A DNA stretch of 19,872 nt from JAADHY01 sp964428935 (GTDB lineage: Bacteria > Planctomycetota > Planctomycetia > Planctomycetales > Planctomycetaceae): the NCBI GenBank assembly GCA_964428935.1, contig CAYSAG010000069.1, forward strand, positions 1-19,872, read 5' to 3'. A program made the position numbers and the translations under genes. Below, one piece after another: positions 15,053-19,872 of the stretch (positions are counted from its first letter, which is position 1; the number at the start of each line of letters is the position of its first letter). The notes under the pieces are model-generated. The model ran no database searches and was not told where the DNA came from. It saw only the letters and a list, made by a program, of their open reading frames with translations.

Positions 15053-15651
15053 TGCGACCTCCTTGTCGCCGAGGACCGGACCGTCGGCTGAGCGGCCGGA
15101 CGGAACCGACCCGCTGAGCCGCCGACGCCGCGCGGAAGGCGAGGCGTAACGGACGGACCGGTGGACGTGCTCAACCCGGCTGACTCCGGTTCCGGCAAGT
15201 CGCCGACCTGCCCGCGCGCCGAAACACGCTCGAGCGCACGGAGCCCGAACCTGGAACCAACCGGTCCGTGGGAAGGCTGCGGAAAGGAAAAGACGCGAAT
15301 AGAATGCGAAACGAGTGGGTGAGCCTGCGCGACGGAAGTGGGCTCGAGGAAGGGCGAGCGAAGCGTACACGGAACCGCCGAACGCTGCAACGCCAGTTTG
15401 ACGACGGGTTGAGCGGCTGAGTAGTTGAGCCGACTCGGGAGCTCAGACTTGGCTGTTGCTCCGGCACTCAGCGGGACGCTCGGCAGCGGAGCGAGTCGCC
15501 GGCCGTTCGGCGCTGCCGCTCGGGCCGGTTGGTCGTCGGAGCGTTGCCGGGTTGAGCGGCGGTCGGTCTGGCCGGACCAAAATTTGCGCGAGAGGGTGGA
15601 CCGGTGCGAGAGGGTGGACCGGTGAAAGAGGGACCTGACGGAGCCAATCGA
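15053..15651. other. 599-bp divergent spacer, mostly featureless
   Basis: It separates the secreted hypothetical (minus) from the membrane protein (plus), so it should carry two promoters. I see a lone TAGAAT at 15300-15305 without a good -35, and an 8-bp inverted repeat CGGCAGCG (15481-15488) with CGCTGCCG (15511-15518). An 18-bp tandem duplication lies at 15588-15623. Long open frames run through it on both strands but show no protein character. Confidence 0.5.
15588..15623. repeat. Exact 18-bp tandem duplication
   Basis: The unit GCGAGAGGGTGGACCGGT occurs twice head to tail (15588-15605 and 15606-15623), followed by a degenerate third start (GAAAGAGGGACC). It ends 28 bp before the ATG of the membrane-protein gene, so it lies in its leader or core promoter. 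An alternative GTG start at 15604 would fall inside it. Confidence 0.8.
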
Positions 15652-16524
15652 ATGAACGGACGGTCGTCCAAGTGGCCGTGGCACGGCTGGCTGGGACTGG
15701 CGCTGGTGGCCGTCTTCTGGACGCTCAACTGGTCCCTGTCGGGGCTGCGCACCCACTGGGGCTTTTTCCCCTTGTGGCTGGGCTACTGCTTGACGGTCGA
15801 CGCCCTGGCCGCGTGGCGGCGCGGCACGTCGTTGTTTCTGCGCAGCCGCCGCGAGTACCTCGCCCTGTTCCTCACTTCGGCTCCCGCCTGGTGGTTGTTC
15901 GAACTGCTCAACAAGCGGACGGGCAACTGGGAGTACTTGGGAGCCGAGGCTTTTTCGGACCTGCAGTACGCGCTGCTGTGCACGCTGAGCTTCTCCACGG
16001 TCATTCCGGCCGTGTTCGGGACGGCCGAGCTGTTTCTCGGTTTTCGCTGGGTTCAGCGAGCGGCCAACGGCCCTCGCGTGCCGGTTTCGGACCGCAGCGT
16101 GCGTTGGCTTTTCGTCTCCGGCTGGTTGCTGTTGAGCTTGCTGCTGCTTTGGCCTCGCTACTTCTTTCCCGTCTTGTGGCTGTGCGTGTTTCTGGTTCTG
16201 GAGCCGGTCAACTGGTGGCTGGGACACGCCACTCTGCTCTCCGACTTGAAACGCGGAGACTGGCGGCTGGTCGTTTCGCTCAGCCTGGGTTGCCTCATGT
16301 GCGGCTTTTTCTGGGAACTGTGGAACTACTACTCGTACCCCAAGTGGGTCTACCACGTCCCGTTCGTCGACTTTTGGCACGTGTTTGAAATGCCGCTGTT
16401 GGGGTACCTGGGTTACGTGCCGTTTTCGTGGGAGCTGTTCGCGTTCTACCACCTGGTGCGCGGCTGGCTGGGTCGAACCGGGGCCGTGGTCGCTCGCGAC
16501 TGGAAGCCGGCGTCGGTGGCGTGA
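15652..16524 (+). CDS. Conserved polytopic membrane protein of unknown function
   Basis: The protein has 290 residues and is very rich in Trp, Phe and Leu, with about eight hydrophobic segments (roughly 12-30, 37-55, 66-85, 103-130, 150-168, 170-190, 206-222 and 243-266). Conserved-looking loops contain LFELLNKRTGNWEYLG (82-97), FFWELWNYYSYPKWVY (219-234) and FEMPLLGYLGYVPFSWEL (245-262). Charged and aromatic residues inside or next to membrane segments (E84, E184, E222, E246 and E261) suggest an enzyme or a transporter site rather than a simple anchor. I do not recognise a named family; a distant likeness to membrane cyclase-type domains was considered and not supported. The start is ATG 15652 with GGAG eight bases upstream. 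The GTG at 15604 lies in a tandem repeat and is disfavoured. It stands alone between two spacers and is convergent with the GH99-like gene. Confidence 0.78.
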   Translation: MNGRSSKWPWHGWLGLALVAVFWTLNWSLSGLRTHWGFFPLWLGYCLTVDALAAWRRGTSLFLRSRREYLALFLTSAPAWWLFELLNKRTGNWEYLGAEAFSDLQYALLCTLSFSTVIPAVFGTAELFLGFRWVQRAANGPRVPVSDRSVRWLFVSGWLLLSLLLLWPRYFFPVLWLCVFLVLEPVNWWLGHATLLSDLKRGDWRLVVSLSLGCLMCGFFWELWNYYSYPKWVYHVPFVDFWHVFEMPLLGYLGYVPFSWELFAFYHLVRGWLGRTGAVVARDWKPASVA

Positions 16525-16548
16525 GCCGGGCGGCGAGGTCAGTCCAGC

Positions 16549-16616
16549 AACCAGGCGCGTCGAGCAACAAGGTCGGTCGACCAACCAAGTGCGTCGAGCA
16601 ACCAGGCGCGTCGAGC
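16549..16616. repeat. Four tandem copies of a 17-bp repeat
   Basis: Four consecutive 17-base units occupy 16549-16565, 16566-16582, 16583-16599 and 16600-16616. Units 1 and 4 are identical (AACCAGGCGCGTCGAGC). Unit 3 differs at two bases (AACCAAGTGCGTCGAGC), and unit 2 is the most diverged (AACAAGGTCGGTCGACC). The block is bracketed by GTGAGCCGGGC at 16521-16531 and 16623-16633, a direct repeat that overlaps the stop codon of the membrane-protein gene. It fills the gap between convergent genes. Seventeen is not a multiple of three, so it is not a coding repeat. Confidence 0.85.
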
Positions 16617-16679
16617 CGCGGGGTGAGCCGGGCAGCAAGGACCGAGGGCAAACGGCTTGCACGCGCCGGCCCGTTCCGG

Positions 16680-19664
16680 TTACGGCAGCAAGCGAATGGA
16701 GTCGATTTCCACGCGAGCCCCAGCGGTGCCGCACGGGTCCAGCCGGAGCTGGGTCACCACGCCGCGCCACAGCGAGTTGTCGGACAGCTTCAGACGGTAA
16801 GTGTGGAGTCGACCGTCCGGCACCAGTTGGAACCGCACGCTGGCCGGTTCGCAGGTCGCCGTGAAGGTCGTGGCCCAGAAGAGTTGGCCTTGGTCGGCCG
16901 GCCGGACGCCGGACACGGCCATTCGCACCTCCAGCTCGCTCCACTGGCTGGCCCGCAGTCGGACAGGACAGACCAGTGCGGGGTCGGCCGAGGTGGTGCG
17001 GGCCGTCAGCCGTCCGTTGGCCACGTGCACGTCGGCCAGACCCATGCTGGCCGCCCACCCCTGCGAGTCGTCCGGGGTGTCGAACGTCCAAACCGGGCGA
17101 GTGGGCTCCGGCTGCGGCACGTCGTACGGTCCCAAGCCGACGTCCTGTGGTCCGTAGTCGACGTGCGGCCCGGCGTCGGGGCAGAAGACGCGACGGACCG
17201 CGTCCAAGTGGCCGAACCCGTACTCCTTGTGCGGCTCGCAGTACGACCCCTCGCCCCACTCGTTCCACGCTTCAATCAGCACCACCCGAGGCTGGCCGGT
17301 TTCCTCGACAAACTTCTTCGCCAGCCGCAAGTGCCGCTCGAACGCCTGGGGCGTCCGGTCGACTTGCACGAAGGCCCGCTGGCCGTGCCAGGGCCGTGAG
17401 TCCCAACCGGGACTGGTCGGAACGAGCACCGGCAGCAGTTTGGCCTGAGCCAGTGGCTTCCACCACAAGTCGAGCTGCTTGGTCGCCACCTCCAGGTAGG
17501 GAACGAAGTTGCGTTCCTGGACGCCGCACCGCGGCCAGTTGTAGCCGGTCACCGCGTCGAAACCCATGGCTTTCATTTCGCTCAGTTGGTCCGACCGTCC
17601 ACAGCCCGCGACCAGCACTTCCCCCACGCCGGCCTCGCGAGTCATTCGGTGCCACAGCTGAATGGCCTTCCGTGTTCCTTCCACGCCCAGGTCTCGCTTC
17701 AGGGCCCACACACTGAAAATGACCACCAGCGGCCGCCCGCCCACCCGAAAGTACTCCGGTCGCTTGAAGTAGTGGTCAATCCAGTAACGGCACACGGCCT
17801 GGTTGTCCTGTTCGGTGTGGCGAGTGGGTGCGTGGTTGGCCCACAGCAGGCAGAACTTCAACAGCCGACGGTAACGAGCGTGGAAGTAGCCGTCGTGGAG
17901 CGCGTGGGTCAGACGCGTGCGGCCTCGGTCCCAGTACCAGTCGTAGCAGAAGAAGGTCACTCCGTGCTCGACGGCCCACTTAATGTGCCAGTCCGCCACT
18001 TCCGGCAGTCCCTCGCGGTACCAGCCCAGCACCGGCCGCCTTTCCGGGAAAGGCACAATTCGTTGCCAGCGGTCCCACGAGGCCCACCCGGGAAAGTAGT
18101 AGACGCCCACGTCGTAGTCGCCTCGCACCGGCCGCGGCTCGGGGACGTAGTCGGCTTGTCTGAGCGACAGCGGCGGCAGGAAGGTCTCCGACGCCGACGC
18201 TCGGACCACGCCGGCCGACCCACCGGCGCCCGGTCCGGAAACCTCGACCCGAAACGTGGCCGGACCGCTGCGCCGAGCGACCACCCGCCAGCTGAGCCGC
18301 CGCGGCTCGAAAAAGTCCAACCGCTCCAGCCGCTTCGTCTGCGTTTCGCCCTCGTCCAGCTGGACCCCTTCCGGCAGCAGCAACTTCGCTTCGACCGGCC
18401 CCTTGACGGCCGCTCCGCGGTCCGCCAGCTCCAGCAACACCGTCGCCGCTCGCCCGGCGCGCGGCAGTGGGTCCTCCACCAACAACCGACGCACCTCCAG
18501 CTCGGGCGGACCGACCGGCTCCGAGCTGGTCCGCAACCAGTCCAGACGCCAACGGGCCGCCGGGCTCGTCGCCGACTCGCGCCGTGCCACCTCCGCCGGC
18601 TGGCTCGCCCGGTCAGACCAGCCACCGACCGACTTCCCGCCACCACGAGGCTCCTTCCGCCCGGCCGCCGAAGTCAGCTCAACCGGCTCCAAGCCCAAGT
18701 AAATGACCTGCCCGCGCCAGCCGCTGTGCGAGCTGACCGGCAGGTTGTAGACGTGAGGCCGTCCGTCGGGAACCACTGCGAAGGCGTACTGAGCCAGGCC
18801 GTTGTGTCGAGTGGAGGCCCACACCAACCGGGCGGCTGTCACGTTGTCCGCAGCCAGCACAAAGCTGACGAACACGTCCCGGTACGCGTCGACGCGCACG
18901 GGCGGGGCCGCCAGTCGGGAGCCGACCGGCAACGTCGCCGTCAGCCAACCGCCCTCGGCGCGCAACTGGCCGCTGCCTTCCACCCGCCAGCCTTCGGTGC
19001 CGGTGTCGAAACGCCAGTCGGCCGGAACGGGTTGTCCGGCCGCAGCGAGCTCGACAAGCCGCACGAAGTCAAGCTGGTACGTGCGAGGCGGCTCGCCGGT
19101 CTTGACCCCGGGCAGGTCCAGCCGCAGCTTCAGAATTCGGCCTTCGGCTTGCCAAAACGGACGCAGCCGGTAGGTGTGCCAACCCGGCTGGACGTCGAAA
19201 GCGGTTCGTTTTTCCGACGAGAAGCCACCGTAACGCCCTTGGTTCGTGTTGGTCCAAAACACTTCGGCCCGTCCGGCCACCGGGGCGTTCAACCGAATTT
19301 CGAGAACCTGACTGGGCCGAGCGGGCAACGGCGGGTTCAGCTCGCGCAGCGCCAGAATCGGGTCCCAGCTGACGACCGTTGTCGTCAACACGCCGCCCTC
19401 GACGCGTGTGTCCTTCAAGTGGCCGTTCGGCCGCCAGTCGTCGAGGTCCTGGGGCGAGTCGAAGTCCCAGGAAAGCAGGACCTTGTCGCGGCCACCGGCG
19501 TCTTGGTCTGAGGCGGCCACCGGCCAGCGTTCTGCCAGCACACAGCCAACCAGCACACAGCCGCCCAGCAGGACGAAGAGGCGCGGACGCACAAACAGCG
19601 CACGCAGCTCGAACGGTCCGCCGCGGCGGCCGACAAACAAAGGGCGTTGGCAGAAGCGTTTCAC
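16680..19664 (-). CDS. Large exported GH99/WbsX-like protein with beta-sandwich-type modules
   Basis: This is probably an exported or membrane-anchored glycan-active protein with a core resembling the GH99-like/WbsX domain family found in endo-mannosidase-type hydrolases and polysaccharide gene clusters. It has 994 residues. A basic N-terminus precedes a hydrophobic stretch at 27-45 containing LVGC (38-41), a possible lipobox. The core runs from about 517 to 830: YDVGVYYFPGW (517-527), FFCYDWYWDRGRTRL (571-585), and IEAWNEWGEGSYCEPHKEYG (797-816), with the acidic residues expected of the family active site. Three similar modules surround it, beginning WDFDS (66), WRFDTGTEGW (217) and WTFDTPDDSQGW (859). 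Two of them contain PDGR-H-Y-L followed by W-R-G-x-V. These look like carbohydrate-binding-type jelly rolls. The start is GTG at 19662-19664 with AGGAGA seven bases upstream; the frame continues to 19853 but that extension lacks protein character. Its substrate cannot be deduced, and hydrolase versus transferase is open. Confidence 0.8.
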   Translation of the reverse strand: MKRFCQRPLFVGRRGGPFELRALFVRPRLFVLLGGCVLVGCVLAERWPVAASDQDAGGRDKVLLSWDFDSPQDLDDWRPNGHLKDTRVEGGVLTTTVVSWDPILALRELNPPLPARPSQVLEIRLNAPVAGRAEVFWTNTNQGRYGGFSSEKRTAFDVQPGWHTYRLRPFWQAEGRILKLRLDLPGVKTGEPPRTYQLDFVRLVELAAAGQPVPADWRFDTGTEGWRVEGSGQLRAEGGWLTATLPVGSRLAAPPVRVDAYRDVFVSFVLAADNVTAARLVWASTRHNGLAQYAFAVVPDGRPHVYNLPVSSHSGWRGQVIYLGLEPVELTSAAGRKEPRGGGKSVGGWSDRASQPAEVARRESATSPAARWRLDWLRTSSEPVGPPELEVRRLLVEDPLPRAGRAATVLLELADRGAAVKGPVEAKLLLPEGVQLDEGETQTKRLERLDFFEPRRLSWRVVARRSGPATFRVEVSGPGAGGSAGVVRASASETFLPPLSLRQADYVPEPRPVRGDYDVGVYYFPGWASWDRWQRIVPFPERRPVLGWYREGLPEVADWHIKWAVEHGVTFFCYDWYWDRGRTRLTHALHDGYFHARYRRLLKFCLLWANHAPTRHTEQDNQAVCRYWIDHYFKRPEYFRVGGRPLVVIFSVWALKRDLGVEGTRKAIQLWHRMTREAGVGEVLVAGCGRSDQLSEMKAMGFDAVTGYNWPRCGVQERNFVPYLEVATKQLDLWWKPLAQAKLLPVLVPTSPGWDSRPWHGQRAFVQVDRTPQAFERHLRLAKKFVEETGQPRVVLIEAWNEWGEGSYCEPHKEYGFGHLDAVRRVFCPDAGPHVDYGPQDVGLGPYDVPQPEPTRPVWTFDTPDDSQGWAASMGLADVHVANGRLTARTTSADPALVCPVRLRASQWSELEVRMAVSGVRPADQGQLFWATTFTATCEPASVRFQLVPDGRLHTYRLKLSDNSLWRGVVTQLRLDPCGTAGARVEIDSIRLLP

Positions 19665-19872
19665 TTTTCGTCTCCTGTTGCTGACTGGTACAGTCTGGGT
19701 TGAGAACGCTTGCCGAGAGCGGCTGCTGCCGGCCGACCTGGGGGTGTCCGGGAACCGGAAGGCCGCGCACCGTCGCGGCCGGTTCGTCGTTTGGCCCAGA
19801 CGGTCGTCGCCGCCGTGGGAAGTTCGCAGTGCGGCGAAAGAAGACGGACGCACCCCAGCGTGTCGCTTCGAC

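Noticed and set aside
16549..16616. Tandem 17-bp units considered as a CRISPR array
   Set aside because: The units are adjacent without spacers, too short, and no cas genes are present.
15049..17268. 739-codon minus-strand frame through two spacers and the membrane-protein gene
   Set aside because: It crosses tandem repeats and an evident membrane-protein gene on the other strand, and its residues are Arg/Gln/Pro-rich without motifs.
17586..19511. 641-codon plus-strand frame antisense to the GH99-like gene
   Set aside because: Shadow of the GH99-like gene, with no protein family pattern.

Overview
The window is GC-rich DNA (a little over 60% G+C by eye) from a Gram-negative-type bacterium, most probably a planctomycete. 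The supports are an LptF/LptG-type lipopolysaccharide export permease, a PpiD/SurA-like periplasmic folding protein, a very large exported GH99/WbsX-like protein, a secreted protein of a type I associate with planctomycetes, and long intergenic spacers full of palindromes. No rRNA, tRNA, transposase, phage, toxin-antitoxin or CRISPR array was seen. The lineage call is inference, not a database result.

Layout, left to right. Positions 1-430 hold an unassignable, compositionally different stretch with a broken minus-strand reading frame. Two minus-strand envelope genes follow: an lptF/lptG-like permease (501-1679) and a rodA/ftsW-family gene (2262-3434), separated by a 582-bp spacer packed with palindromic repeats. 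Divergent from rodA, after a nested dyad, come two plus-strand genes: a rhomboid intramembrane protease with a soluble TPR-like tail (3688-4956) and a CoA-disulfide-reductase/rhodanese fusion (5092-6744). Convergent to these is a PpiD/SurA-like gene on the minus strand (6860-9937) with a roughly 287-residue low-complexity insert. An 861-bp spacer with several perfect hairpins precedes topA (10799-13372, plus). Convergent to topA are ubiX (13471-14109) and, upstream of it on the same strand, a secreted hypothetical protein (14222-15052). A 599-bp divergent spacer leads to an eight-segment membrane protein (15652-16524). The window closes with a 994-residue GH99/WbsX-like exported protein on the minus strand (16680-19664). 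Positions 19665-19872 continue that reading frame upstream of its preferred start and show nothing else.

The genes look like ordinary chromosomal housekeeping and envelope functions (LPS export, peptidoglycan synthesis, membrane proteolysis, persulfide reduction, periplasmic folding, supercoiling, prenyl-flavin synthesis, glycan processing) arranged in short transcription units that alternate in strand. I do not see a coherent new multi-gene system.

The most unusual signals are non-genic. First, there is a strong bias in the context of the dinucleotide AT: it is nearly always preceded by A or C and followed by G or T. This gives near-absence of GAT/ATC, no GATC seen from about 9,941 to the end, and isoleucine written as ATT in a GC-rich genome. 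Second, there is a cluster of cloverleaf-like palindromes between lptF and rodA. Third, there are two short tandem-repeat blocks with periods of 17 and 18 bp flanking the membrane-protein gene.
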